Assembly: GCA_040285825.1 (NCBI GenBank)
Contig: JAUPSS010000002.1
Span: 3,534,001-3,598,000 of the forward strand
DNA: 64,000 bases
Source of the DNA: Eukaryota sp. TZLM1-RC
Lineage: Eukaryota > Metamonada: BaSk clade
Reading direction: 5' to 3'
In this document: piece by piece, positions 18,618 through 29,502 of the stretch
How positions within the stretch are numbered: position 1 is the stretch's first letter
How the letters are laid out: the number at the start of each line of letters is the position of its first letter
Position numbers and translations under genes: made by a program
The notes under the pieces: model-generated
What the model was told of the DNA's origin: nothing
The model's input: the letters and a program-made list of their open reading frames with translations, nothing else
The model's database searches: none

Positions 18618-20615
18618 ATGTATCATACATTAGCAACACTTCTGCTTTTGATTTCCATCTTTTTGTCATGTTATGCTGCTAAGGAAATCACAATAGATTG
18701 GGGTCGCGATCTTCAAGTCCCTATCTTATCTTCCCCTGTAGCTCTGAAGACTGAATCTTCCTATCACAGCATTTTTCTTGGTTCTGTCTCTGAATCATTC
18801 TTTGTCATCAACTCTCACAATGGTCGCGACGCTGCAGGATTTCCTCTGAATATATTTACTTCGTTCTACTCACCCCCACTGTTCAAGGATGTTGACAATG
18901 ATGGTCTCCTTGATTACCTTTTAGTCTCTGAATCTGGCCACTTACTCTACTCAGATCGTCAGGGAAGACCTATGTCCAGGTTGATGAGGAAAATACCACC
19001 AATCAGCGTGGAGATGGATTGGTTTAAAAAGCATGCGTCTACAAACGAAGAGCAAAAACAAGCTGAAGGGGACTTTATTGAAGACTTGGATGATACAGAC
19101 CAAAAATCAGAAGAAAAACCAAGACCATCACGTCATCGTCATCAGCTGGATGCCTCTAAACTACCTCCGGAAGGCCTCCCTTCGTTGGACCTACTTAAAA
19201 TCAAATCAGCACCAGGTCCCAGAATGTCCCTTGACCAACAACAATCATTGGTTCATAAATGCAATCATGATGACGTCAGCAGTCCGATGTGTGTTGACGT
19301 TCCTGCTCATGTTTTGGCTCCTTGTGCAAGGGGGAGGGAAGTAGATGTAGATTTTGTAATCATTCCAATATCTTATTTTTTTGATTCAGATTTTTTTGAA
19401 CACAATCCTTATTCTGCACCTATTGATATACACAAATATATGTCTAGTGGGCTTGTGAGGTATGATTTGCCCTCTGGCTCTCCTCCTGTATTGAAGTGGA
19501 AAATTGAGTTTGAGTTGAAAACATCAGAGGAACAAGTTGGCCATGTTGTGGTTCAACCTTTATTAATGGATTACAACATGACAACACTGGCAGCGGTAGC
19601 TACTAGTGATGGGGATCTCTATGTCATTGATACAACAACAGGAAAGGTTTTGCCAAAGTTTCCAGTGGTGTTGGGTGATGCTATCACCTCTCCCATGGTG
19701 CTTGTGGATGCCGACAATGACGGAACAAGCGAAATTGTTGTTGTTGACAGCTCTGGGGTTGTTTATTGTATCAGCATGATGGGAGAGATTGTGTGGAAGT
19801 CTGTCATGAAGGGACACATTTTTAGAGCAAATCCTTTGGTCATGAAACTTGACTACGAAGGTAAGAAAGAAAAAGTAATCCTGGTAGGCGGGTCCTTCAC
19901 ACTCAGAGTCTTACGTGCAAAAGACGGAGTTCTCCTTGAAGAACTCAGCCACAAGTTCGAAGCTGCCATTACTTCCGGTTTGGTTCCTGTCTCTGGCAAT
20001 GAGGTAGGTTTATCGACAGAAGATGGTGTCTTCCACATATACAACTTTAACACTAAGGAAGAGGCCTCTATTGATCTGCAAGAGCGCGTGCTCAACTCTC
20101 CAATACTTATTTCTGAAGCTAGTGAACAGACCATCATCGTGACATCCATTGCCGGCAAAGTGTTCAAGTTGCGGTATCCCCTAAATGACCCCCATTACTC
20201 CTTCAAGAGGGATTCTCATGCTGGGCGATCAGGATTACTGAATTTAGAGGTCAATGCTGCTAAACAAGCTACTGGCAAGTTTACCAAAGTTGGATATTGC
20301 ATCAGTGATGAGGACGATCGCACTGATTATGGTTTTGACGTACACTTTCTGATTGGAGACAAAGAGACAGCCAGGGCTTACCACACAAAGCCTGGTTGTT
20401 ACTCCAAGGTGATTGGACTCCCAGGTCTCATTGGGAAGGTACACGTTTCTATTGAAGTGTCTGTTTCTGATGGTAATTCTCTCTCAGATACAGTAGTGCT
20501 CAACTTGAATCCTATGGTACTCGATGATTTGAAATGGTTTGCGCTATTACCTCTGTTTGTATTGACTCTTTTTGTCATTTTTAAGGTTGGCCAGTTTAAG
20601 GGATTACCACTGTAG
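18618..20615 (+). CDS. DEX1-like FG-GAP/beta-propeller type I membrane protein
   Basis: 665 residues. Signal peptide about 1-21 (LATLLLLISIFLSCYA). FG-GAP-type calcium loops DVDNDGLLDYL (near 90) and DADNDGTSEIVV (near 360) lie within propeller repeats such as DLYVIDTTTGKVLPKFPV. A beta-sandwich region and a single C-terminal transmembrane helix follow (FALLPLFVLTLFVIF). Order and length resemble plant DEX1 (defective in exine formation 1) and its wide protist relatives, integrin-alpha-like surface or secretory-route proteins of unclear biochemical role. An acidic low-complexity insert sits near 135-165. The ATG gives an immediate signal peptide, so the start is firm. Confidence 0.8.
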   Translation: MYHTLATLLLLISIFLSCYAAKEITIDWGRDLQVPILSSPVALKTESSYHSIFLGSVSESFFVINSHNGRDAAGFPLNIFTSFYSPPLFKDVDNDGLLDYLLVSESGHLLYSDRQGRPMSRLMRKIPPISVEMDWFKKHASTNEEQKQAEGDFIEDLDDTDQKSEEKPRPSRHRHQLDASKLPPEGLPSLDLLKIKSAPGPRMSLDQQQSLVHKCNHDDVSSPMCVDVPAHVLAPCARGREVDVDFVIIPISYFFDSDFFEHNPYSAPIDIHKYMSSGLVRYDLPSGSPPVLKWKIEFELKTSEEQVGHVVVQPLLMDYNMTTLAAVATSDGDLYVIDTTTGKVLPKFPVVLGDAITSPMVLVDADNDGTSEIVVVDSSGVVYCISMMGEIVWKSVMKGHIFRANPLVMKLDYEGKKEKVILVGGSFTLRVLRAKDGVLLEELSHKFEAAITSGLVPVSGNEVGLSTEDGVFHIYNFNTKEEASIDLQERVLNSPILISEASEQTIIVTSIAGKVFKLRYPLNDPHYSFKRDSHAGRSGLLNLEVNAAKQATGKFTKVGYCISDEDDRTDYGFDVHFLIGDKETARAYHTKPGCYSKVIGLPGLIGKVHVSIEVSVSDGNSLSDTVVLNLNPMVLDDLKWFALLPLFVLTLFVIFKVGQFKGLPL

Positions 20616-20805
20616 TTTTTTTTGAATGAGCAGGTTATTATGAAAGAAAGCAGTTGAATTTTTTTGTTTATTACCCAATAAAAAATAGAATTTAGAACAC
20701 AGAGTCCTTTGCACTGTCCTGATTTCTGGCACTTTTTGTTGTAATCAGAACTCCCAGCTGTAGCAAATATAAACAATGATCAGTTGATCAGTTGGGTCTT
20801 CAATA

Positions 20806-21048
20806 TTAATGAGTGTAACATGTACAACAATCTACCTTCAATTGGTACAATATGACAAAAGAAATCTGCAAATTCCAACAAGTTTTTCCAAAACTAGTTC
20901 CTGAAAACATTCGATTGATCATGGCAGCTGCGTTACACAAATCTTGTGGCTTTTGGTTTGTAACACCAACTGAATTTATATCATAGAGTTCTCCTACTTG
21001 GTTCACGATTGAAGCGTACTGTAATAAAAATTTAGAGGTCATCCCCAT
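20806..21048 (-). CDS. Small hypothetical protein, possibly spliced
   Basis: 80 residues from ATG at 21048: a helix-rich start (SKFLLQYASIVNQVGELYDI) and LCNAAAMINRMFSG. The size and pattern recall small roadblock/LC7-type subunits, but I cannot recognise a family. The end VDCCTCYTH looks unnatural. A GTAGAT donor-like word lies within it and open frame resumes beyond, so a short 3' exon is possible. It may also be a chance ORF. Confidence 0.3.
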   Translation of the reverse strand: MGMTSKFLLQYASIVNQVGELYDINSVGVTNQKPQDLCNAAAMINRMFSGTSFGKTCWNLQISFVILYQLKVDCCTCYTH

Positions 21049-21410
21049 GAGAAGGGAAATTATTTTATTTTATTATTTTAAAAACCAAAAATAGAATATT
21101 GTCAATAAATATAGCTGATAGGATTTCGTGTCAAAATAGAATTTCAAAATTTTCTCTGTTTTCCAGCAGATATGATTCTTGTTTTAACAGAACAAGATTG
21201 ATTTTCTGGTGTACGCTGTATTGAATAGTATAATTCCGGTTACTTAATTTAGAAAACAATTCTTGAAAAACAAATGTTCTTAATGGAACTACAACTCTAC
21301 GGCGACATATCCTTCTTCAAATTAATTTGTCACTAGGTATTTGGAAAAACCACCAAATGCGGACAACGAATAAGAGATTAATAACACATTTGTTTCAAAT
21401 GGCAAATATA
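21049..21410. other. Gene-free stretch, nothing recognised
   Basis: A+T-rich; no assignable feature. Confidence 0.35.
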
Positions 21411-21411
21411 A

Positions 21412-21475
21412 GCTATTTTATTGAGAGAAAATCTTGGTCCAATGAATTTCCTCCCATTAATTCAAAGTTTATTGT
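21412..21475 (+). mobile_element. Decayed family A-like 3' UTR
   Basis: GAAAATCTTGGTCCAATGA followed by a CCTCCCATTAATTC word matches the family A ending (GAAATCTTGGTTCAATGATAG...CCCATTAGTTA). Short solo tail. Confidence 0.5.
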
Positions 21476-21479
21476 AGTT

Positions 21480-21845
21480 CCATATAACAGCAGATTTTGT
21501 CACTAAACATGATTGGAATTTCTTTCAGTCCTTTCTTTCCAACTACGCTGAAATGTTCAAGGAATGTTAAAGCAGGTTGACCTAAAGAACCGAGCAATTA
21601 AAAAACAATGGGGCGCAGATCATATTGAGAATGAACCAGAACAGAAGGTTTCATGGATTTTCAAATTTTGTATTTTCATATCAGTAAGAATTGGATTTAT
21701 GACATCAAAATTGATTAAGAGTTCTTCAAAACAATAACAAGGGGCAATGAACATGACTTCTGAAATGGTGAAATTTCCATCCAATCTAGGAACAACCAAA
21801 TCACCCCTTCTTAGACTCTTAGTCAACACTAGACGCTTTTACATT
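21480..21845 (-). mobile_element. Non-LTR retroelement relic, family F
   Basis: The minus strand shows RRGDLVVPRLDGNFTISEV (nuclease core, as at 607), then after a gap LLGSLGQPALTFLEHFSVV, aligning with the family F copies at 840 and 58800. Frameshifted and truncated. Confidence 0.65.
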
Positions 21846-22919
21846 GTCCAGACAATATTTACCAATAAATTGATGCCATTAAACAATTGGTTCATGTATA
21901 TTGATTTCACTACTGTGGAAATCAATTTTTAATAACGTATTTCATAATTTTATAATTTTTTGTGAAATTGTAGAGCATTAATTGTTCAAGTTCTTGGTAC
22001 TTTTTTCATAAATTTCTTGTGATAAAGGCGTATTGACTGACAAAAGTGCGGAGAGCAAATGATTATGAATCAATGATTCAGCTGCTGCCGCTAAAAACGA
22101 AGAGAATATTATCCATAGTTTGTTAAAAGATCTACAAAAACTATCCGAAATTGAAGGGGGCAGACCTTAAAATATGTGTGAATTTTTTGGAAGAGTATTT
22201 TTTTTTGAAAGCTTGTTTTGTCTTTCAACAGAAAAAGTCTTGCTATTCGAGAAAAAGTTCATCTCAATTACAAGACCAACAACCAAAGAGTTCAAACACA
22301 TGATTATCATTGACGAATGAGACTTCTGAACCTTCTACCACTTAAGATTGTTTTTGTTTCACAATCAAAAGACATTAAAATGGATTATTCTGCAGAAGTT
22401 GTAAAAATGAGCAGTCAATCCTCTTGAAACAATAGAACTCCAAGACTTCTCCTTGAGAAGAAGTTTCTTTCATGTGGCATCAAAATATTTTGAGAAAGCA
22501 TTAAAGCCTTAACTAATGCTTTAAGCTACAGAAACCCTCTCATTTGACACCTAATTGTAGGTATCTCATTAGTGAGTACCTTATGATATATAATTAATAT
22601 AATGTAAGAAAGATATTACTATCAACTACAGTTAATCTTGATCTGGAAGTAAAGTAAATTTCGTATCAAAAAGGCAAAACAGTAAGATTTGTTTATTAAA
22701 TATCGTTTGATAATGAATAAATTTTGTGAATTCTTTACAAAATAATAATTAAATTTAATTCCAATACACAAATTACTAAATTCAGTTGAAATTAATTGTC
22801 AATCAAAACGTTAATTCAACGTAAAATCAAAATTGATTGTGAATAATGTAAATAAGCAAATAAAAACACATTTCCAAAAATAAAACACAAAAATAAATCA
22901 GAAATTGTTTTTTTTAAAA
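21846..22919. other. Long gene-free stretch
   Basis: About 1 kb downstream of the WD40-bromodomain gene. Increasingly A/T-rich toward 22700-22900, with no coding frame I trust. Confidence 0.4.
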
Positions 22920-25900
22920 TCACTCCCACTTGAATAATTCAGATTTTAGCCTAGAGACAAACTTCTTGGCAAATGGAACAATATCGAAATCATCCACACC
23001 ATTAAACAACTCAGCATTGCTCAATATCCTTTCAATATCAAACAATAAAGCTCCAGGGTGTCGATAGAGACCATCATGTAGATTTTGAATGAGAAACGAT
23101 GCAGAAGAAGCTATTGGAACGATAGAACTATAACCAGGAGCTATCCTGTCCACAGGGATTTCTTGGAATAGAGAGAATTCAGGTGATTCTTCCATTATTT
23201 GGGAAATAATGTTGAATGCAAAATTAAAAAAAGTAGAATTAAGCACAGTCAGGGAATTTCCAATGTCGAATGGACAGAAGATTTGTTTAGAGTTAGCTTT
23301 TGAGGGAATCAAATCCCATGGAGAGACGACAAGCTGAATATTTGTCATTGTTGGCGACTTGAGCTCTACTGTGATTGAACAAAAATTGGTCTCAAAAGGC
23401 AAGTGATGAAGTTGATTGATTGACACGATACGAGCTTCACGCCGCCTTGACAGTTTGTTTCCAACGCTTTTACACACCAATGAACCCAAAAAAGGAGCTA
23501 ATGGCTTTGAAAATTCTTTTTGACCTTCACTTTTGAGCCAATCAGGAAGTGTCACGTCATTATGAGTTAAAAACTGTCGAAACTCGTAAACTTCCGTTCC
23601 AGTAATGATTGGAAGGCCACTTGTTCTATTAACAAAAACAGAATCACCAGCTTTGAATTCATCAAGGTCACTGAATAACAAAGGTTCACATCCAAGAGGT
23701 AAAAGAAAAGGAAAAGGGGGTGCAAATACTGTTTGAATTTCGTATTCTGCTTCAAGCAAAAGACCTTCATAGGGGTTGACGCGATGATCGACAGGCAGAG
23801 TACGATTGGTTACCGATGATTGTGACCGTAAACGTGATCTATTTTGACTCTTTTCGACTGTAGACTTTGGGGGGATGGGAGCCTCAATCGGAAGGGCATA
23901 ATCAGTGGCTATTCCAATTGTTGCTTGACACAAGGGAAGACATTCTTCGGGGTAATGGTCATTTAATGATTCAAAGTCGATAAAGGTAATCCGACCCTTG
24001 ATGAGTGACTCTGACTCTTTCATTCTGTTGTTAGGAATCATTGTGTTTAAGAAATCAAAATATTCGAAAATTTTGTTTTTGAGTTGAAAATTTGACAATT
24101 TTTCACCCTCTAGTCGAGCAATTAATGATTTGATTAAAGTAATCTTCACAGATTCAACCACAAAATCATAAATTTTGGGGACAAAAACTACCGAGTCCCC
24201 CACTTGAGGCACGTAACCATTGTCAAAGGAATTCTGCCAACTTTCTCGGCTGGTCAACGACAAGGTTTGCAAAGAAGGAAGTTCAATCTTTTTTGATTGG
24301 GGTTTTGATTGGGGTTGTTTTTTTGCATTTTCTTTTGATTTTTGAACTTCTCTTTGGGCAGGTGTAAGTATATCATTCAAAAACTCATCATCACTATCAG
24401 AATCAACACGACTCTCTTGACTTTCATCGACTTCTTGACTTTCGTTGACTGCCACGTAAGCATGACGTTGCCCTCTGTCAACAAGCATAAACTCATCAGA
24501 AAGTGTGGTATTTAACTGCCGTCTTTTCCTTTTAGATGGAAGTTCTTCTTCTTTCACCGATCTTCTCCTAGCCAGATTTTGCTCTACTAGCTCAACTGTT
24601 GTCAAGAAATTAGCTTCACCATAGTCATCATCCTCTGCTTCAGTAGCAACAGCATCAGATACTTCGAAATCGTCATCATTGCCATCGTCATCCGGGATGA
24701 ATTCTGGAAAATCTTCTTCCTGTATCGCGTCATCTGGAACGTCATCAATCACGTCATCAATCAAATTATGATTGATTGGTTGATTGAATGGTTCTGGAGA
24801 TGGTGGAGGAGGAGGTTCAATAATAACTTGTTTTTCTGTAGGTAATCCTGTTTGTTGGGAGATGAACACGTTCTTGGTCAACGAGATTCTTGAAGAAATT
24901 GAATATTTATGAGCTACTAGACAAAACTTGTTATTACTATTTCTCGCCCAAAAAGGAGAGGAATATAATACTTCAAACTCAAAACACTTTATTTTTGACC
25001 GTATCACGTCATCATCAGGACCATTCGAGACTGTCACGTCATCACCTTCCAAAAATGGACAAAAAGAGTCTATATTGGGAGGAAATTCGTATAATCTTGG
25101 TACATTATCTTTATAAGGTTCAAACCGTATGTTACACAAAGCTGGGTTCTGGGGATGTGGCGCAAAATAACCTGAATCCGACACGAAATAAGGCGGAATC
25201 TGCCGTTGGAGTTCACGGTAATAAGGATCCAAAATAGTAAATTGTTCTAGAAAAGCAGCACCAAGAGGCTTTCGTTCGTTCAAGGTGGTGTTGAAGATTG
25301 CAATGGTCTGAAATCCTGCAAAAGCAACCGATTTTCCATCAAATGAAGTAGCTGACTGGCAGAAATTGATTGGTAGAGGGTCTGTCGAGTCTACAGTGAT
25401 TGAGGTGAAAATTTCGCCTTGTAAGCTGAATAGAGACACTTTATGCCGACAACTACCAACAATGATATAACTACTATCAAAGGGAAAAAACTCAAAGCAC
25501 GGGGCTTCCCCAAAAATTCCTGAATCAACCTGGAACACGTGACTGATGACGTCATCGTCAAGAAATGTCAAAACCGCCACGTACGCATCATAAGAACCAT
25601 CGATGCCATTTGATTGTCCAAAAAGAAGGACAAAACTGTTATTACTTGGATGAAACTTACCCTCAATACTAAATAAAGACTTTCCATTGACTTCTCTTGA
25701 CCAAGAGCATTTATGACCTAGATCAGAGCAGACTCCAGTGGTGAAACAATCAATCGAGAGGTCTTTATAGACAACAACGAATAAGGATTCATCATTTGAC
25801 AGCACCAAGGAAACAATATACCGTTCCTTGGGGTCATTATACACGAACAAAGGGTCATAAATGAGGTCAGAATCGTCACTGCTGACGTGTAAAGGCCAGA

Positions 25901-26822
25901 AAGCCAAAGACCCGTTGTGACCAGCCGTAATCATTGCTGAATTTGTTGAAAAGATGACTAAAGATGTAACACCTCGCACAACGTTTTTTTGACGGCCTGG
26001 ACGGTGGATTACCATATGCTGAAATTTTCGAAAAGGGCTCACTGTAGAGTGCCTACAATCAATTTTTTGATTGATTCGACCCAGACAGAAAAATCTGATA
26101 GACCCATCTTCAGAAGCAGCTACCAAAACTCTCCACTTAACACCTCCAATTTCCAAAACAATGAATTTAATTAGTGTAATGTTAAACCCCAACTGTTCAG
26201 TAGTAAAAGCAACAATTGAGTTATGAAGGTGAAAGATAAAGATTCCACCCATAGTGTCTGCACATGCTAGTAAAAGGTTATCTTGAGAGATGGCCAGGTC
26301 TGTGATTGGATGCTGGGAAACTCGGAGTGAAGAACGAAGGATTCCAAGGGAGGTATCCCAAATCTTGACGAGTTTATCCTCAGAACCAGTGACCAAGAGA
26401 CGAGATGTGTGGTCGAAGAGGCAGCAGTGAATAGTTTCAGTGTGACCGTCAAAGTATTGGGTAAGGGAAAGGTGAGGAGATGAGTGTAGAGATGATGACA
26501 GGTCCAGTTCATAAGAGATGAGTGAAGAGGAGAAGAATGAGGGAGTGTGATTTGAGTTGGGATATGTAGGACTGGGAGTGGGTAGAAAAGACGGAAGAAC
26601 AAAAGGTGAAGGTGAAGGGGTAATATGAGAGGTGATTGAGGATAACAGGTGGTTAGGAAGAGTCGAACAGAGCCATTGTAAGTGTTGTTTATATGTTTCA
26701 GGGTCGTTGGATGAAGACAAACGATTCTCTTGGTTTAAATGTGCAAAGAGTTGAGAGTAGAGGTGGGGAGCATGTTCTAAGATTCCTTGAAGAAGAAGAA
26801 GTATATCAGGTTGAAGACACAT
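22920..26822 (-). CDS. WD40-repeat bromodomain protein (BRWD/PHIP-like)
   Basis: 1300 residues from the first in-frame ATG (26822). The frame is open about 23 codons further up but has no ATG there. N-terminal helical segment, then WD40 repeats from about residue 125 (YFDGHTETIHCCLFD; LLVTGSEDKLVKIWDTSLG is the clearest). An acidic stretch (about 710-750), a basic patch (KRKRRQ) and a Ser/Asp-rich region follow. The last 90 residues are a bromodomain (IPVDRIAPGYSSIVPIA ... HPGALLFDIERILSNAELFN). WD40 plus a cryptic Tudor-like middle plus bromodomain is the BRWD/PHIP chromatin-reader plan; animals have two bromodomains, here I see one. Nuclear, presumably acetyl-lysine binding. A Fanzor-like relic abuts its 5' end in the same orientation. 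Confidence 0.85.
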   Translation of the reverse strand: MCLQPDILLLLQGILEHAPHLYSQLFAHLNQENRLSSSNDPETYKQHLQWLCSTLPNHLLSSITSHITPSPSPFVLPSFLPTPSPTYPNSNHTPSFFSSSLISYELDLSSSLHSSPHLSLTQYFDGHTETIHCCLFDHTSRLLVTGSEDKLVKIWDTSLGILRSSLRVSQHPITDLAISQDNLLLACADTMGGIFIFHLHNSIVAFTTEQLGFNITLIKFIVLEIGGVKWRVLVAASEDGSIRFFCLGRINQKIDCRHSTVSPFRKFQHMVIHRPGRQKNVVRGVTSLVIFSTNSAMITAGHNGSLAFWPLHVSSDDSDLIYDPLFVYNDPKERYIVSLVLSNDESLFVVVYKDLSIDCFTTGVCSDLGHKCSWSREVNGKSLFSIEGKFHPSNNSFVLLFGQSNGIDGSYDAYVAVLTFLDDDVISHVFQVDSGIFGEAPCFEFFPFDSSYIIVGSCRHKVSLFSLQGEIFTSITVDSTDPLPINFCQSATSFDGKSVAFAGFQTIAIFNTTLNERKPLGAAFLEQFTILDPYYRELQRQIPPYFVSDSGYFAPHPQNPALCNIRFEPYKDNVPRLYEFPPNIDSFCPFLEGDDVTVSNGPDDDVIRSKIKCFEFEVLYSSPFWARNSNNKFCLVAHKYSISSRISLTKNVFISQQTGLPTEKQVIIEPPPPPSPEPFNQPINHNLIDDVIDDVPDDAIQEEDFPEFIPDDDGNDDDFEVSDAVATEAEDDDYGEANFLTTVELVEQNLARRRSVKEEELPSKRKRRQLNTTLSDEFMLVDRGQRHAYVAVNESQEVDESQESRVDSDSDDEFLNDILTPAQREVQKSKENAKKQPQSKPQSKKIELPSLQTLSLTSRESWQNSFDNGYVPQVGDSVVFVPKIYDFVVESVKITLIKSLIARLEGEKLSNFQLKNKIFEYFDFLNTMIPNNRMKESESLIKGRITFIDFESLNDHYPEECLPLCQATIGIATDYALPIEAPIPPKSTVEKSQNRSRLRSQSSVTNRTLPVDHRVNPYEGLLLEAEYEIQTVFAPPFPFLLPLGCEPLLFSDLDEFKAGDSVFVNRTSGLPIITGTEVYEFRQFLTHNDVTLPDWLKSEGQKEFSKPLAPFLGSLVCKSVGNKLSRRREARIVSINQLHHLPFETNFCSITVELKSPTMTNIQLVVSPWDLIPSKANSKQIFCPFDIGNSLTVLNSTFFNFAFNIISQIMEESPEFSLFQEIPVDRIAPGYSSIVPIASSASFLIQNLHDGLYRHPGALLFDIERILSNAELFNGVDDFDIVPFAKKFVSRLKSELFKWE

Positions 26823-26879
26823 TGAGACTGTGGGGACATGCACAAACCCAAGCTCAGCTGGACCAGTGTCTAAGATTCG

Positions 26880-27520
26880 AGATGATGTCAAGTCAAGAAA
26901 CTTTATCTAAATGTCAATTTCCAATACTTCATCCACATCCAAATGTCTAAACTTAACCATCCGGAGATGATCCGCTTAGATCAAAATTTGTTGGATTTGA
27001 ACACTCTTATTGAGGTCTTCTGAAAGCTAGGGGTCTTGAGTTCAAAAAGTACTGCAATCTCCCATTGGGTTCCAGAGATATCTCTTGACCAAACCATCTC
27101 ACATTCTGGACATGTAAAATAAGCTTTACACTATTTCCTTTCTCCATTCTCTATGAAGTTAAGGGCTTCATGGAAAACTTTGCAACAGTTCACTTTGGCT
27201 GATGTATAGTGTTCATTGCCATCCTTCACCTTGAGATTCTTCAGAAATTTCTTGGTGTTTTCACTATTTGACCGGATGGTCCTTCACTTCCTTTCCCAAA
27301 CCAAATAATCACTTCACGATTTTCAGCCGTGTTTTTGATTTTCTGTACAAAGTGGCTGAATCTCTTTTGGGGACGGATAGAAAAGTCGAAACGATTACGG
27401 CGAATAGCTACAAAGAAAGGGTTGGGATTCTGGGGAGGCCTTTGTTCCTGACTTGGAGGCATCTATGGTCTTCTGGGCCTGGTGACTTTCTGATGCAGGG
27501 AACAGTATTGATTTGAGATT
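26880..27520 (-). pseudogene. Fanzor/TnpB-like relic 4
   Basis: The minus strand gives PNPFFVAIRRNRFDF (RuvC-I side), REVIIWFGKGSEGPSG, then after a frameshift near 27245 HYTSAKVNCCKVF (RuvC-II/zinc ribbon; DEY degraded), a stop, and YFTCPECEMVWSRDISGTQ (second Cys pair and RuvC-III). The Fanzor tail LAFRRPQ ends in a stop. About 120 bp of 3' UTR is shared with 56085-56225. It aligns well with relic 5 and belongs to a subfamily different from relics 1-3. Dead by frameshift and stops. Confidence 0.7.
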
Positions 27521-28276
27521 TTGAACAATGGATAATTAAAAAAAATATTTACAATACCTGCTACCCCAGCATTGGGGCTTATTATTACCACTGATTTCGG
27601 CTTCAGCAAATGGAAACAAAATTCTATTATTCAGTCTGCCTTTGAAGTCCATTATTTCAGGAGTACTGGAATTTGGAATTCCTGTAGTTGGTGTTGGAAT
27701 TTCACTTTGGCACACAATTTTGGGTAAAATTCTTGAATTTGTGGGATTTTTTTGGATTTTTTTATTCATTTAATAAGGAATATGAAAACCTAAAATACAC
27801 AACTAAAACTCCACATAACAAAACTCCAAGAGGGAATTTGAGTTACTAAAGCAGCAGCAGAACTATTATGAATGTCCTTTAAAAAATTCTTGAATTTATT
27901 GGTTTGATCGGGGTTTTTGTAATAGAGGTATGGTTATTTTGTTATTGAAAATTTAAAGGTATGGTTTCAACTTACATTAATGAGAACACACAATTAAGTC
28001 ACAATTACGTAATTATTGATAAACATAGAGCTATCCAAGGATGTAGGAACAATATACGAATTTCTAATCTCTTTATAACATTTTCATCTCAATGGTGCAG
28101 TAAACAATGAATGTATTACACGTAGAACAGTTATTAGGTAATCTTTATTTTATGCAAATAGCAGGAATATCGCAACTTCTTTGACATAACTAATAGAAAT
28201 AGATATAAATTAAATTTTCAATTAACAATTCCTATTCTCTCTTTCTATTCTCTTTTTTTAAGCTATTTTGATCAGA
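27521..28276. other. Gene-free stretch
   Basis: Contains a 78-codon minus-strand ORF (27536-27769) that may be the decayed 5' portion of relic 4, but I see no diagnostic motif. The rest is A+T-rich promoter-proximal DNA of the SGF11-like gene. Confidence 0.35.
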
Positions 28277-28552
28277 ATGGAGCACCTTTTGGCTGATACT
28301 TTGCTTGATGCTGTAATATTTGAAATATCCCTTGAATCTCTCTTCCCTGATGAGAACAACCCTCCTTTCCAATACGTTGGCCTGTCTGGTACTGATATGC
28401 ACGCAGTTTCTCTATCCTGTTTTCAACCGTGTTCTTTTACAAGAGTGCAATGTGATGTCTGTGGCCGATCCGTCGCTGCTAGTCGTTTTGCTGTGCATCT
28501 AGAGCGCTGCATGGGAAAAGGTCGTACTTCAAGACGTGTTATTTCTGAATGA
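28277..28552 (+). CDS. SGF11-type zinc finger protein (SAGA DUB module)
   Basis: 91 residues. The C-terminal half carries QCDVCGRSVAASRFAVHLERC followed by MGKGRTSRR, an almost consensus SGF11 finger (Cys59, Cys62, His74, Cys78; family: CPxCGRSVAxSRFAxHLExCxGxGR). The N-terminal helix (MEHLLADTLLDAVIFEI) fits the segment that inserts into the Ubp8/Sgf73/Sus1 assembly. SGF11 activates the H2B deubiquitinase of SAGA. The in-frame codon at 28268 is TTG, so I took the ATG at 28277. Small but clear. Confidence 0.85.
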   Translation: MEHLLADTLLDAVIFEISLESLFPDENNPPFQYVGLSGTDMHAVSLSCFQPCSFTRVQCDVCGRSVAASRFAVHLERCMGKGRTSRRVISE

Positions 28553-28819
28553 CGCTACTTTGTTTTATTTTCTATTTTTCTTTTTCCCTTTTATATTGTT
28601 AAATTTACATTGACAATACTTTTGGACCTCGAATCAATTCTGTTCATGGGTCTTTCTTTTATTTATCTAAATGTTAATTTCAGCTTTGCCTAATTGCACT
28701 TGTCAAATTTTTTATTGTTTATTTTTTTTATTTAGTATTCAGCAAATTCTATTGATTTTCTCTTTATTTTGTTTATTCTAACAAAATACTTGATGTACAT
28801 GACTTCAAATAAACCCAAG
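28553..28819. other. Convergent intergenic spacer
   Basis: T-rich 3' flank of the SGF11-like gene; no feature recognised. Confidence 0.35.
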
Positions 28820-29502
28820 CTAAACCAGCTTTAATCTTTTCTTCAAATAAGATCGCATATAATACATCTGAAGTGCAGCAGAACCAAACATAACAAAAAC
28901 ACAAAACAGGTTCATCCACTGGACTCTACTCCTGGCAGATTCGGTAAACTCACGGAGTTCTGTTTCCCTTGTAGAAAGGTAACGTTGAACCTCCACAACT
29001 TCAGAGATTCCATCAAGTAATTGTCGCGTAGCAAGGGAAACTGTATCGAGTTGCTCCTTCTTGGCAACGGCTTCATAATCCATGGCGGCATGTCCTACAT
29101 CTACATTGACAGAGAATCGTAGCTTAGTGACTGTCCTGAACCAAGTGGAGGCATCAGCAATGAAGCACATCTAAGATGAGAGCTGTGAAGGGACAAACAA
29201 ACTTCATAGATACCACCCAGAGTAGCCGTAAAAACCACCTGTCCTTCATTCTTGACATGAGAACTACTGATTGTACGACCAGCTGGATCGAGAACTACAA
29301 CATTTGCACGAAGATTGTTATCATGCTTTTGAGAAGCCATCGGGGCAGTGTCTTCAGCAGTGTAGCGTAAACGAACTAAAGTATGTGGAGGAAGTTCTTC
29401 AGCAAAGCATTTTCGACTCCCCTCATAAAGAGTAAAAGAAAGAGCATTCACATGCAAAAAGAAGAATGTCAGAACAAGAAGCAGGGTGTATAATGTATGC
29501 AT
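28820..29502 (-). CDS. p24 / emp24-GOLD cargo receptor (TMED family), one 32-nt intron
   Basis: Exons 29502-29203 and 29170-28820 joined across the intron at 29171-29202 (GTTTGT...TCTTAG) give 216 residues, the normal p24 size. Signal peptide about 1-21; GOLD domain with the conserved Cys pair (RKCFAEEL and YE-MCF, the latter created by the splice); coiled coil; C-terminal transmembrane helix (WMNLFCVFVMFGSAALQMYY); short basic tail SYLKKRLKLV. p24 proteins cycle in COPII/COPI vesicles and help sort cargo. The splice restores the standard YExCF...LRFSVNVDVG order, so the intron is firm. Confidence 0.9.

Noticed and set aside
24890-25237. Plus-strand frames opposite the WD40-bromodomain gene
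   Set aside because: Antisense shadows of a clear coding sequence.
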